From the NCBI RefSeq assembly GCF_017908035.1, contig NZ_JAEQMU010000001.1, positions 1,984,001 through 2,048,000 on the forward strand: 64,000 nucleotides of DNA, in the 5' to 3' direction. The notes below the pieces were generated by a model. That model was not told the origin of the DNA and made no database searches. It saw only the letters and a program-made list of their open reading frames with translations. This DNA is from Sphingobacterium tabacisoli. GTDB lineage: Bacteria; Bacteroidota; Bacteroidia; Sphingobacteriales; Sphingobacteriaceae. Shown here piece after piece: positions 7,453-16,328 of this stretch (position 1 is the stretch's first letter; each line of letters begins with the position of its first letter). A program made the position numbers and the translations under genes.

Positions 7453-7986
7453 TTAGTAGCCCCATTTGACATTCAAGTTATGTTTTTCGGCGAATTGTTT
7501 ACCTAAGGTATACACGCTATCAAATAATTCATTTACATTGGGAGCGTAGTCTTTCTCTATTTTCTGAAGTACAACCTGTTTCTCTTCTGCTGTAGCTTTA
7601 GTATCACAAAGCTTAGCATAAGCCATATATTCATTTTTGTATACAGGCAGCACTGCTTCAAATAATTTGATAGACTGCTCCCTTAGTACTTTGGCATCTT
7701 CGTCGGATACATTTAATGCTTTAATATCTTTGATGGCCTTTTCTACAGTTAGGATTTTCAGATTGACAATCTGTTCTGCTTCGTCCCCATTCTTCTTACT
7801 AGAAGGGATATCAGGGAATTCGCGAGTTTCTTGTTCAAGACGTTTCCCAAATGTCGCGGGGTCAAAATCGGCAATTAAATTGGTGTTAAGAACCACCTGT
7901 CCAAAAAATTTATCAGGACTTACAGACTGACAAGCGACAAACAATAAACTTACTAATGCGAAAATAATAAAACGGAACTGCTTCAT
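7453..7986 (-). CDS. hypothetical lipoprotein
   Basis: A 177-residue protein with a type II signal sequence: a charged start, a hydrophobic run and the lipobox LFVAC, with the cysteine at residue 19. The mature part is mostly helical, rich in lysine and glutamate, and includes a segment NVSDEDAKVLREQSIKLFEAV. I do not recognise a family. It should be anchored in the outer or inner membrane on the periplasmic side. The gene has its own promoter-like sequence upstream and does not seem to be in an operon. Confidence 0.75.
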   Translation of the reverse strand: MKQFRFIIFALVSLLFVACQSVSPDKFFGQVVLNTNLIADFDPATFGKRLEQETREFPDIPSSKKNGDEAEQIVNLKILTVEKAIKDIKALNVSDEDAKVLREQSIKLFEAVLPVYKNEYMAYAKLCDTKATAEEKQVVLQKIEKDYAPNVNELFDSVYTLGKQFAEKHNLNVKWGY

Positions 7987-8008
7987 AGATGTATTAATTT
8001 TTAAGCTA

Positions 8009-8040
8009 CAAAACTAAGCAATTCTATCCCGGAGATACAA
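8009..8040 (-). promoter_or_regulatory. promoter of the lipoprotein gene
   Basis: On the minus strand TAGTTTTG (8009-8016) matches TAnnTTTG, with TTG (8038-8040) 21 bases upstream. It lies 23 bp before the start codon. Confidence 0.45.
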
Positions 8041-8080
8041 TCAAATAGCAACAAATTAGAAATATTTTTGTTGCATCCGA

Positions 8081-8587
8081 TTATAACATTAAAGTATACA
8101 TCAACTCTTCATCCTGTGTTCCATCTGGCCAAACTACCAGTTCAGAATGTGTATATCGAAATCCAAAACGTTGATTTGCAGCTTTTGAAATCTCATTACC
8201 TGCACGATGGGACACAAGAATAGCTGTACATCCATTTTGTTTAGCCCAGGCAATTCGTTCTTCGTAAAACAACTTGGACAAGCCTTTTCCACGGTGTTCT
8301 TCCTTCATAAAAGACGAAAACAATAGCGCCTTTGAATAGTCTCCATTATAGAGCGCCACTCCAGTCAAGCCTACCAAAATACCCTGGCAATATAGTCCAA
8401 AAATTGCTCTATTCTTATTCTCTAATAGAGAATACCAATCGCTATCGCTGTAGGCTGCTTCTTTTTGATAATTACTTCCGAATTTGTCGGGATCAGTATA
8501 AAGTGCTTCTAAACGAATGGCTTTATAGTCTTCCCAATCGGATGGCAACATCCTTTTTAGCGAATACGATGTCTCTGTATTTTCCAT
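8081..8587 (-). CDS. GNAT family N-acetyltransferase
   Basis: A 168-residue GNAT-fold enzyme. The acetyl-CoA binding segment HRGKGLSKLFYEERIAWA lies near residue 98, followed by the usual strand and helix of the family (AILVSHRAGNEISKAANQRFGF). The N-terminal half resembles acetyltransferases that start with LLPSDW or similar. Substrate unknown. The gene is single, with a perfect 8-bp-arm dyad in its presumed leader at 8607-8629. Confidence 0.78.
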   Translation of the reverse strand: MENTETSYSLKRMLPSDWEDYKAIRLEALYTDPDKFGSNYQKEAAYSDSDWYSLLENKNRAIFGLYCQGILVGLTGVALYNGDYSKALLFSSFMKEEHRGKGLSKLFYEERIAWAKQNGCTAILVSHRAGNEISKAANQRFGFRYTHSELVVWPDGTQDEELMYTLML

Positions 8588-8606
8588 TTTTTATAATGCT
8601 ACATAA

Positions 8607-8629
8607 ATCTATCAAGCTAACTGATAGAT
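8607..8629. promoter_or_regulatory. dyad in the leader of the acetyltransferase gene
   Basis: ATCTATCA (8607-8614) and TGATAGAT (8622-8629) are perfect inverted repeats around seven bases. It lies about 20 bp upstream of the minus-strand start codon, so it could be an operator or a leader hairpin. Confidence 0.35.
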
Positions 8630-8842
8630 CGTGACAAAATAGTTTTTTTTTAGCTTTTAGAAAAAAAAAACAGATCCACCAGAAACAAAAATCTGCAAAA
8701 CACGCCCTTGCTTTTTTTAAGATACTTACTCTCACTACAGGCTATATTTTAGTTTCAGATTTGTAATATGAGATTATTTTGCGACTTTTATTTTAACATT
8801 TTTAATGGTTTGATATTTGTTCTATACAATCAAATTCTAGAT

Positions 8843-9952
8843 ATGACGAAATTTTTGGCTCTTCCCTTCTACATTAAACTGGCTTGTACTCTAATCAGCA
8901 TCATCGCTATCGTATACATCGCTCGTGTTGGCCAGGTAATCATTGTCCCTTTTATACTAGGAAGTCTTTTTGCGCTTTTGCTGACTCCGCTGGGTGGCTG
9001 GATGGAACGGAAATTAAAAATGCCAAGGATTCTTGCTTCACTTATTTCCTTGTTACTTTTCTTCACCCTGCTGATCGGAATCGTTGTCTTACTAGGTTCT
9101 CAATTGACGAATCTGAAGGAGGATTGGCCGGCCTTTGAACGACAAGTGGTACAAGGTATGGAGGTCTTCCAGAATTGGATATCCCAAAATTTGCATATTA
9201 ACTACTCCGACCAGATGGAATATCTCTCCGACACATTGACAAAGTCGGTGAGCCGAGGAACCGCTATACTGGGGGTTGCGCTACTCTCTATGTCATCCAC
9301 CTTTATATTACTCGTATTTACGTTTTTATATACGTTTTTCATTTTGGTTTACCGCCGGCATATCGTCCGCTTTCTACTCCTGCTCAACAAAGACCAACAC
9401 CACAATATTGTGCTGGATATCGTATCCCAAGTACAGTATGTTGTAAAACGTTACCTTATAGGTTTATTCTTACAGATGATTATCGTAGCGACAATGACCT
9501 TCATCGCACTTACAGCTATTGGTGTAAAATATAGCCTCATGCTAGCCATATTCACCGGTTTCTTTAATGTACTCCCCTACGTTGGGATTTTCTTATCGAT
9601 GTTGATTATTGCACTGATTACCTTTGCAACGTCTTCCTTTATGCATGTCATCCTAGTGTTAGTAGCATTGGTTGTGATCCATTTTATAGACAGCAATTTT
9701 GTTGTACCTAAAATCGTTGGTTCTAAGGTACAGGTAAACTCTATGGTCGCTATGATGGCTATCTTCTTTGGCGAATTACTTTGGGGAATCTCCGGTATGT
9801 TTTTGGCCATTCCTATCCTTGCAATCTGTAAGATTGTCTTTGACCGCATCTTTGAATTAAAACCTTGGGGCTTTCTCCTAGGCGAAGATGATGATAAGGA
9901 TAGCTACATGAAGCTTAAAAAGGAAATTTGCGAAAGAAACTCAAGACTGTAA
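8843..9952 (+). CDS. AI-2E family transporter
   Basis: An inner-membrane protein of about 369 residues with roughly eight hydrophobic segments. The pattern is that of the AI-2E/PerM family: two early helices, a long extracytoplasmic-type loop (about residues 75-120), then paired helices and the conserved C-terminal block DSNFVVPKIVGSKVQVNSM. Members include quorum-signal exporters and sodium/proton antiporters, so substrate is open. I choose the ATG at 8843 because the protein then begins just ahead of its first membrane helix; an upstream ATG at 8768 would add 25 hydrophobic residues. Its 3' end overlaps the convergent phosphoesterase gene by 12 bp. Confidence 0.85.
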   Translation: MTKFLALPFYIKLACTLISIIAIVYIARVGQVIIVPFILGSLFALLLTPLGGWMERKLKMPRILASLISLLLFFTLLIGIVVLLGSQLTNLKEDWPAFERQVVQGMEVFQNWISQNLHINYSDQMEYLSDTLTKSVSRGTAILGVALLSMSSTFILLVFTFLYTFFILVYRRHIVRFLLLLNKDQHHNIVLDIVSQVQYVVKRYLIGLFLQMIIVATMTFIALTAIGVKYSLMLAIFTGFFNVLPYVGIFLSMLIIALITFATSSFMHVILVLVALVVIHFIDSNFVVPKIVGSKVQVNSMVAMMAIFFGELLWGISGMFLAIPILAICKIVFDRIFELKPWGFLLGEDDDKDSYMKLKKEICERNSRL

Positions 9953-10675
9953 TAGGAAATCAGCATAGAAATCCGGAATCTCACTTTGATATATAGCCTG
10001 TGCCACCTCGTTTACGGGGTAGTCGACCTTTATTATCTCAGCTTCTACACCTCTTGCCGAAATCGTTAAAATGGTGTATGATGCCTTTCTATCGACTTCT
10101 TTGCTCCGGCCCACAGAACCACAATTCACAAAAAGTATATCAGACTCCTTTTGGATATAGGAGTAGTGGGTATGCCCCATAACTAGGACATCAATATCTT
10201 TACCTATTAAATCTGACGATATCCTTTTTTTATCGTCTTTTTCAAAAACGTATTGCTCGTTGCTATCAGGTGTCGCATGCACCAGCAAAACGCGTTGCGA
10301 TACGCCATCTACCCTAAACGTAAGTGTAAGATTGAAAGGCAAATCAGCCAGCCACTGTTTATTATCCAAGTGGATAGTCCGTTTTGAAAAGGCGATGGCT
10401 TTGTGTCGATTTGCAGTTTCGATTGCATCATGGTGCTCCAAAGGAACAACTGCTGTATCATAAGCGATGCGTTCATCATGATTACCCAATAAGCAGGGAA
10501 TACCTCGTTTTTTGACCAGCGAGATCACCTCATTACCCCATGGTGCGAAGTCAACTAAATCCCCTAAACAGTAAATCTGGCTTATTCCTCTTTGATCAAT
10601 ATCTGCTAAAACATGTTTCAATGCTATAAGATTGGCGTGGATATCACTGATTATGGCGATCTGTACTGATTTCAT
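9941..10675 (-). CDS. metallophosphoesterase, YfcE-like
   Basis: A 244-residue calcineurin-like phosphoesterase. The metal-binding motifs are all visible: SDIHANLIAL at residues 10-19, GDLVDFAPWG near residue 39, GNHDE near residue 65, and later GHTHY near residue 167. It lacks a signal peptide. Members cleave phosphomonoesters, phosphodiesters or Ap4A-type dinucleotides with two bound metal ions; specificity cannot be told from sequence. It follows the DUF4870 gene on the same strand after 132 bp that contain a hairpin, and its 3' end overlaps the convergent AI-2E gene by 12 bp. Confidence 0.85.
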   Translation of the reverse strand: MKSVQIAIISDIHANLIALKHVLADIDQRGISQIYCLGDLVDFAPWGNEVISLVKKRGIPCLLGNHDERIAYDTAVVPLEHHDAIETANRHKAIAFSKRTIHLDNKQWLADLPFNLTLTFRVDGVSQRVLLVHATPDSNEQYVFEKDDKKRISSDLIGKDIDVLVMGHTHYSYIQKESDILFVNCGSVGRSKEVDRKASYTILTISARGVEAEIIKVDYPVNEVAQAIYQSEIPDFYADFLLQS

Positions 10676-10758
10676 CCGATTCTATTTGTTGCGGACAAAG
10701 ATACCGAATCCTGCTCCCCTATTGAAAGTACTTTTGGACAAATATGTGGTATAATTGA

Positions 10759-10785
10759 ACAGCTCGGGCATAGGGCCCGAACTGT
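10759..10785 (-). terminator. hairpin after the DUF4870 gene
   Basis: An 11-bp GC-rich stem with one wobble pair (10759-10769 with 10775-10785) lies just downstream of the minus-strand DUF4870 gene. The U-tract is poor, so termination may be partial and the phosphoesterase may be partly co-transcribed. Confidence 0.4.
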
Positions 10786-10807
10786 ATTTGGCTTGGCGCC
10801 CCTTCTT

Positions 10808-11137
10808 TTATCCCAAAAAGGCGAACTTGTTTTCGAAAGCCGCACCTATAACGGGGATAGGCTTCTTCTGTTCGTTTACAGCATTGATTATGCCGAAGAC
10901 CCAAAGAATAAAAAGGAGAATTCCCACATAGTTCAAGAAGGCAAGTGTAGGGATAATAGTCACGATGATGGACAGTCCCACATTGACCACTAAAGACAAG
11001 ATAAAGAAACCTAGTCCTTGTCGAAGATGATAACTAACCAGGTCACTTTTAGGCTGTATATCCTTGCTTTTGACATAGGCGATAATCCAACCGATAATAG
11101 TTACATAACTTAAGATAGAAAGCGTTTTGTTGCTCAT
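10808..11137 (-). CDS. DUF4870 small membrane protein
   Basis: A 109-residue protein with three predicted membrane helices and the DUF4870 pattern: LSYVTIIGWIIAYV near the start, the charged SYHLRQGLGFF segment before the second helix, and a C-terminal helix ending in GIINAVNEQ. The family is widespread and of unknown function. It is the next coding gene after the LytTR response regulator on the same strand, so it could be controlled with it; the 128 bp between them hold an extra in-frame open stretch. Confidence 0.8.
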   Translation of the reverse strand: MSNKTLSILSYVTIIGWIIAYVKSKDIQPKSDLVSYHLRQGLGFFILSLVVNVGLSIIVTIIPTLAFLNYVGILLFILWVFGIINAVNEQKKPIPVIGAAFENKFAFLG

Positions 11138-11265
11138 GATTAAATTAATTTTTAACCAAATCTAAACCATCCCCCTCTTCTTGGCAACGGTCGATGTGTA
11201 TACGGTGGCTTTGGCTTTGCAGTTGTCACTTTCGACTTTGTAGAGACAGTCACAGTCAAAAAACA

Positions 11266-12003
11266 CTACGATGGTTTCATCTGTTTAAAAAAGGCTTCTT
11301 TATTAGCTCGTGATATCGGAATGGAGGTCTTATCTTGCATCTGCACAATTCCTTCTCTGGAATAGCTAAGAACATACTGCAGGTTGATTAAATGTGACTG
11401 ATGTATACGCATAAAATGAGGTAAAACCAGAATTTCCTCGTAGTGTTTCAGGGGTTTGGAAACAATGATCTTCTTTCCGTCTACCAACATAAACGTCGTG
11501 TAGGAACCCGACGTCTCACATCGTACAATTTGGTCTACTTTGACCACATGCATGGCTTCTTGGGTTGGCAAAATTATTCGATCCGGCATCTTATTATAGC
11601 CTGCAGACAGTTCCTGTATCTGCGTCTGTAATGAAGCCGCAGGTTGGGACTCTGGGAGTCGACCAATGGCTTCCTGAAGCTCTTCGGTATCAATAGGCTT
11701 TAATAAATAATCTAACGCATTAAACTTAAACGCCCTTATGGCGTGCTCCTCATAAGCTGTGGTAAAAATCAGTTGAAACTCTTTATAAGAAATCTGCTGG
11801 AGCACATCGAAGCCCGTGCCACGCTGTAACATGATATCCATAAACACCAAATCGGGCTTGAGTCGATCTATTATTCTTACGGCCTCTTCTGTATTTTCAG
11901 CATAACCTATAACCTGAATCTTCTCGGGAGCCACCATTTCCAATAATATAGACAAGGCTTCACGCAAATGGTATTCGTCTTCTATGATAATAGTTCTGTA
12001 CAT
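11266..12003 (-). CDS. LytTR-family response regulator
   Basis: A 245-residue response regulator. The N-terminal receiver domain has the acidic pair in IIEDEYHLREAL, the phospho-acceptor aspartate in PDLVFMDIML near residue 54, and the KP motif in DYLLKPID near residue 104. The C-terminal LytTR DNA-binding domain begins around residue 145 and contains the typical FMRIHQSHLINLQYV. The ATG at 12003 is chosen because it gives a normal receiver start and lies five bases after the stop of the sensor kinase gene. It is surely the partner of that kinase. Confidence 0.92.
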   Translation of the reverse strand: MYRTIIIEDEYHLREALSILLEMVAPEKIQVIGYAENTEEAVRIIDRLKPDLVFMDIMLQRGTGFDVLQQISYKEFQLIFTTAYEEHAIRAFKFNALDYLLKPIDTEELQEAIGRLPESQPAASLQTQIQELSAGYNKMPDRIILPTQEAMHVVKVDQIVRCETSGSYTTFMLVDGKKIIVSKPLKHYEEILVLPHFMRIHQSHLINLQYVLSYSREGIVQMQDKTSIPISRANKEAFFKQMKPS

Positions 12004-12008
12004 TATAA

Positions 12009-14033
12009 TTAGATTATAGGAATTGCTAAATACACGACACAACCGAGTCCTTCTTCCCGATCACGAACTTCCAGGCGAACGAACGGATTGTTGGGATACA
12101 TCAAAGCAAGCCGCTCATTTGTTATTCCTGTGGATAGAGAGTTGTGTGATGCTTTGACCTTATTGTCTTTTGACTCTTCAAGGCCTATACCATTATCGGT
12201 GATTGTGCATTCTAAGATATCATGCGCTGTGTCCAGATGGAATTGTATTTCCAATAGTCCCCGGCGTATATCTGCCAATGGTTTTAAACCATGTTCAATC
12301 GCGTTTTCGACAAAGGGCTGTAACAACAACGGCGGTATACTGATGTCTGTTGAAATTGTTTCGTCTACATGGATATTATAGTCAAAACTAGCATTAAGAC
12401 GTAATTGTTGCAGGTCTATATAGTTTTTTAAGGTCCGTATTTCTTCCTCGAGCAAGATATGTTCCATACGCGACTGCTCCAGCACCTGTCTGGTCAACTT
12501 AGCGAATTTGCCTAGATAAGACACTGCGGTAACGCGGTCATTTTGGAGAATCATACTTTGGATATTGCCTAATAGGTTGAAGATAAAATGAGGGTCCATC
12601 TGCGACTGAAGCAACCTCCGTTCGAGAGACAGTTTTTCCGCCAATGCCTCCAACGATTCCTTTTCCATCAATTGAACTTTCAATTCGCTATTGGTCTGTT
12701 GCTGTTGCAATATATCTTCCCGGTTCTGATAATACCGCTGTCTATAATAATAAGAGCGATACATGAATACTAAGCCGATCAACAGAACAGATGAGATACC
12801 ATAGCCTAGAAATTTATTTTTTTTTTCTAAGCTGTTTTCTTTTTCTAACTGCTCAATCAGCGCTTGCTTTTTTTCGGACTCGAATCTCGCATCGGCATGC
12901 TGCATTATCTTTTGCGTCGCTTCGTCATATTTTAGCTTATTATACTTATTGAAATAGGTATCATACTCGTGATAGGAAACATAGTCTTTTTCGGCTGCGG
13001 CGAGCTCCTTTAGACAGCCGAAGAATGTAGCCAATAAATCATTATCCTTATAAGGCATCGTCTGTTGATATGCAATCCCTTCTTTAAAGAGACTTTCGGC
13101 AGTCCTATAATCCCCTTTTTGAAAAAAGAATTGCCCCCTCAGTCCCAAGGAACTGCGATAGATATTGCGTAAGTTATAGTGCATCCCTATCTGCGTGGCT
13201 TTTTCAAGGTTGGCAAGGAACGCAGATTCATCTATAGGCTTAGGACCATTCATATAAAGTACGGCAAGATTGATATGAGCGATTCCGATATTACTCTTGC
13301 TGACTATGGCCCTTTCTACCTGTTCGGCCTGCCAGATTGTTTCTTTAAAAAAGGAAACGGCTTTCTGCCATTGTGCCGGATCTCCTGTAGCTGCGCTGTC
13401 CAGCAGATAACTACCCACCGCAAGCCGGGCATGTAGGATGCTCTCTGAATCTGCAGATTTTTCCGCAAAACGAAGTGCTTCATCCGCATATTTACGAACA
13501 TTGGCATTAGAACTGGGGCTAAATAAATACGATACATCTGCCCCTATTTTGGCACAGTAGGCATATTCATCCAATGTTGTAAATAAGTTATACGCCTTCA
13601 ACATATACGCTATAGCTCCCGCCTTGTCATCGATGTAAGAACGCTGCAAGCCCATCGCCCAATTGGCGTATGCGGTAGCACGGCGGTTATTGATCTTACC
13701 CGCTATTTCAAAAGACAGCTCGGCATAATCTGTAAACTCCTTTAGATGAAGCAATCGCCTATTCGTCATGGCCAAATAGGCATAACATATAGCTTCATCT
13801 GCGGGACTGTTTTTCTGTTGTGCCAACAAAAGTGCCTGATTTTGCGTGCGAACACTTGCAGTGGTATCTGCAAAGCGTAATGCATAACCATCAATAGCCA
13901 TCTGTTCGATATCACTCTGCTTTTGCGCTGACACCCCATTAGCATAAAGGAGACCGCACAATAGGGGAACAAGGCATCGCATTACCCAACGTTGGGAGAA
14001 AAATATTTCAAAAAAACTGAAAATCCCTTTCAT
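12009..14033 (-). CDS. sensor histidine kinase, LytS/YpdA type, with TPR-like region
   Basis: A 674-residue membrane kinase. It opens with a signal sequence ending near VSAQ, then a long helical region of TPR-like repeats (about residues 45-380) that would lie in the periplasm. A membrane helix follows (FLGYGISSVLLIGLVFMY, about 405-425), then a coiled coil and the His-kinase domain whose phospho-acceptor segment is MDPHFIFNLLGNIQSM (near residue 480). The ATPase part shows NAIEHGLKP and the G-box DNGIGL. Kinases of this design in Bacteroidota pair with LytTR regulators, and one lies five bases downstream. The signal sensed is unknown. Confidence 0.9.
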   Translation of the reverse strand: MKGIFSFFEIFFSQRWVMRCLVPLLCGLLYANGVSAQKQSDIEQMAIDGYALRFADTTASVRTQNQALLLAQQKNSPADEAICYAYLAMTNRRLLHLKEFTDYAELSFEIAGKINNRRATAYANWAMGLQRSYIDDKAGAIAYMLKAYNLFTTLDEYAYCAKIGADVSYLFSPSSNANVRKYADEALRFAEKSADSESILHARLAVGSYLLDSAATGDPAQWQKAVSFFKETIWQAEQVERAIVSKSNIGIAHINLAVLYMNGPKPIDESAFLANLEKATQIGMHYNLRNIYRSSLGLRGQFFFQKGDYRTAESLFKEGIAYQQTMPYKDNDLLATFFGCLKELAAAEKDYVSYHEYDTYFNKYNKLKYDEATQKIMQHADARFESEKKQALIEQLEKENSLEKKNKFLGYGISSVLLIGLVFMYRSYYYRQRYYQNREDILQQQQTNSELKVQLMEKESLEALAEKLSLERRLLQSQMDPHFIFNLLGNIQSMILQNDRVTAVSYLGKFAKLTRQVLEQSRMEHILLEEEIRTLKNYIDLQQLRLNASFDYNIHVDETISTDISIPPLLLQPFVENAIEHGLKPLADIRRGLLEIQFHLDTAHDILECTITDNGIGLEESKDNKVKASHNSLSTGITNERLALMYPNNPFVRLEVRDREEGLGCVVYLAIPII

Positions 14034-14270
14034 AAAGTTTGTTAAAAGCCTGCTAATTTAGTTAATAAACTGATAAATCAGGAGAGGGCACCAATCTGTA
14101 ACACTTCTTTAGACCGTCTAAATGGCTTTATTGCCTCTTCAAGGCGACAGCATCTTAAACTTACAAAAAGCCAATCCGACCGAATACAAAACCAAATAGT
14201 CCATTTACAAATTGAAGTAAGACTCTTTCCTATTGAATTTTTATTCTTGTCTTATTAAAACGTCGTAACT

Positions 14271-14759
14271 ATGAAAATATCAACCGTACTCCATGCATTT
14301 CTTTTTATCTCTTTGAGCAGTCTATTCGCTATATCAACTTCGCGTGCCCAACAATGGGATGGAAATAGAATGAAGATAGAACTATCCATCAACAATGGCG
14401 CTAACACCACCGTCTCCAGCCTCACCTCGCTTTCTATTTCTTACAATAACCCATCCGCTACTACAACTAAAGATTCTGTAGACAACTTGGTCATTGAGGA
14501 TTATAACCCATGTTATATTGTTATCACCTTTGATCAATTAGACCTCCCTTTATTACGCCTCTTTAAACAGAAAAACACAACACTAAACGGCCAAATCACG
14601 GTAACAGATTCGTATGGTAAGCGGCCTACACGAAAAATCGAACTCAAGTCTGTGGTGATGGATGGAATGAACGATAATTTCATAAATGACAGTGAAACCT
14701 CCTTTATGAATTTGAGCTGCAAAGAATTAATTGTTGATGGTATAATCTTAAAGAATTAA
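14271..14759 (+). CDS. secreted protein, possibly Hcp/TssD-like
   Basis: A 162-residue protein with a Sec signal peptide (hydrophobic to about residue 24, cleavage after SRAQ). The mature part is beta-rich, and its ending resembles Bacteroidota TssD (Hcp) proteins: a DGMNDNF loop, then SFMNLSCKELIVDG, similar to the family's closing strands. Real Hcp proteins lack signal peptides, so a type VI tube protein is doubtful and no other T6SS genes are visible. It could be an Hcp-fold protein exported by Sec. It leads a string of accessory genes on the same strand. Confidence 0.5.
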   Translation: MKISTVLHAFLFISLSSLFAISTSRAQQWDGNRMKIELSINNGANTTVSSLTSLSISYNNPSATTTKDSVDNLVIEDYNPCYIVITFDQLDLPLLRLFKQKNTTLNGQITVTDSYGKRPTRKIELKSVVMDGMNDNFINDSETSFMNLSCKELIVDGIILKN

Positions 14760-14796
14760 TTTCAAGGGATTTTTTTAGCATATTTCAACCTATAGC

Positions 14797-15801
14797 ATGA
14801 ATACCCTAAAACAAAGTGAACTTATCGCCCTTTTGGGACTTCCTAGTACAGCCCCTCAAATGGTTAGCTTCTTTGAGCAATATGATCTGGGGAAACTTCC
14901 AAAGACTATTACCCCAAATCAAGGAACTAAAAGTATCGTATCTAAATCGCTAAACATTTCATTTTGGTTCAAGTACGATATAAAAAATGATAAATACCAA
15001 CCTCCTGTAAGTCCTAAAAACGACAACTATAAATTTGTTGCCTATTTGTCCAGTATCCTATTTACCCATACGGACCACTCGGACAAACGTCCTGATCCTA
15101 AGCCTATCGGTTTTTGGGATGTACTTCTGCCACCTAATGCGCTACAAAATGACGTACAAACACTCATGGGAAATCCTGTAGATAGAACTGCGGTAGAGAG
15201 CACTTATGAAATGGCCTTAAATACAGATCAGGTGCTGACCGTAAAGTATAGTGATGGCGGAAAAGGAAAACTTCTCTATAGCAGCTGGGCGGCTATAAAA
15301 CAACAATCTGAAATTATTGGACGGGATTTTTTCAATCGTGATCACGATTTTGAAAGCTTTCCCTTTTTACGAAGAGCACATACGGTAATCATCAAATGGT
15401 TATTTGACAACAGGCTACTCCATATTGATAAACAGGCCTATGAAATTCCACTCAAACCGGAGGAAGGGGCCATCTTAGATTTTGTGGACGCCTATTTAAA
15501 TAATCATATCTGGAAGAATCAATTGGTGGATGCCCCCCTTTTATCTTCTTTTTTATATACGATTACGACCAATAGACTACTCACAGCACCCGATGGGACA
15601 CCAACCTCTTTCTATATTCGTAGCCTCCTACTGGAGACCTTAGACCAAACTGTTGCTTTTGAACGCCTGTATGAAAACCATTTTGACGCTGTTGATCAGT
15701 TCTTAAATCATATTACATTTGATGCCCTACTATATCAGGGAGCAGTCTCTTTACTGGACGAAAAGTTTAAATTATTCAAAACCTGGAGATCAACGCTATA
15801 A
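14797..15801 (+). CDS. hypothetical protein, 334 aa
   Basis: I do not recognise a family. The protein has no signal peptide or membrane helix and should be cytoplasmic. The first 100 residues are beta-rich (SLNISFWFKYDIKND), and the rest is mostly helical. A short segment, TVKYSDGGKGKLLYSSW, is polar and glycine-rich. It follows the secreted Hcp-like gene after 37 bp and precedes the DUF4375 gene after 11 bp, so the three are probably co-transcribed. Position next to a DUF4375 gene hints at an immunity or stress-type role, but nothing in its sequence proves this. Confidence 0.7.
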   Translation: MNTLKQSELIALLGLPSTAPQMVSFFEQYDLGKLPKTITPNQGTKSIVSKSLNISFWFKYDIKNDKYQPPVSPKNDNYKFVAYLSSILFTHTDHSDKRPDPKPIGFWDVLLPPNALQNDVQTLMGNPVDRTAVESTYEMALNTDQVLTVKYSDGGKGKLLYSSWAAIKQQSEIIGRDFFNRDHDFESFPFLRRAHTVIIKWLFDNRLLHIDKQAYEIPLKPEEGAILDFVDAYLNNHIWKNQLVDAPLLSSFLYTITTNRLLTAPDGTPTSFYIRSLLLETLDQTVAFERLYENHFDAVDQFLNHITFDALLYQGAVSLLDEKFKLFKTWRSTL

Positions 15802-15812
15802 ATAAGTGTATC

Positions 15813-16328
15813 ATGTCAAATACTATTTTACCCCCAATCACACAGAATGAAATCGACCAAGCAAAAGGAGATACGTGGGACTATTTATTCCTGTTTTTAG
15901 ACAAGTATGATGAGATCATCTCGTCGTCGCCAAAAGATGAAGACGAAGTTCTCGATGAGTTTACGGATGAACAGCATATCCTAATGGAATTTAATGTGCT
16001 GTATGGACAGGTGACCAATGGAGGCTTTATCCAATTGATCCAAAATGGATATGGGCCATACCTATTTGACAATCCTTTTGCAGAAGACATAAGGGCCTGG
16101 GGTGCATCTACTATAGCTGAAATCGTTGATCAGGCAAAGGTGATATATGATACCCACAGAGATGATCTCGAAAAAGAAAGATCACTTGAAGAGTTCTCTA
16201 AAATGTATAAGGCCTATCCGGACTTTGAACCTCTTGAAGATAAATTTTATCAGATAATGGATGAAGAGCTGGAAATCATCAAGAATTTTGTCGCCAACAA
16301 CATACACCTTTTTGCGATCTTATCATGA
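15813..16328 (+). CDS. DUF4375 (DMP19-like) protein
   Basis: A 171-residue acidic protein whose core matches DUF4375: the block FNVLYGQVTNGGFIQLIQNG (near residue 52) followed by a helix reading EIVDQAKVIYDTHRDD and a phenylalanine-aspartate-rich end. The family includes DMP19, a DNA-mimic protein from Neisseria that binds regulators, and immunity-like proteins in toxin loci; function here is not known. The stop overlaps the ATG of the next gene (ATGA at 16325-16328), which indicates translational coupling to the TPR protein. Confidence 0.8.
   Translation: MSNTILPPITQNEIDQAKGDTWDYLFLFLDKYDEIISSSPKDEDEVLDEFTDEQHILMEFNVLYGQVTNGGFIQLIQNGYGPYLFDNPFAEDIRAWGASTIAEIVDQAKVIYDTHRDDLEKERSLEEFSKMYKAYPDFEPLEDKFYQIMDEELEIIKNFVANNIHLFAILS

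Noticed and set aside
8768..8842. Upstream ATG for the AI-2E transporter
   Set aside because: It would add 25 hydrophobic residues not seen at the start of the family. The ATG at 8843 gives the normal N-terminus, though I cannot rule out the longer form.
10719..10904. 61-codon minus-strand frame
   Set aside because: It overlaps the DUF4870 gene and a hairpin, with no sign of selection as protein.
14034..14270. Small peptide genes between the kinase and the Hcp-like gene
   Set aside because: Only tiny frames (about 20 codons) without ribosome sites were found. The 237 bp most likely hold the two divergent promoters.
14271..14759. Hcp of a working type VI secretion system
   Set aside because: It has a Sec signal peptide and no other T6SS gene is in the window. 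Only Hcp-like resemblance is claimed.
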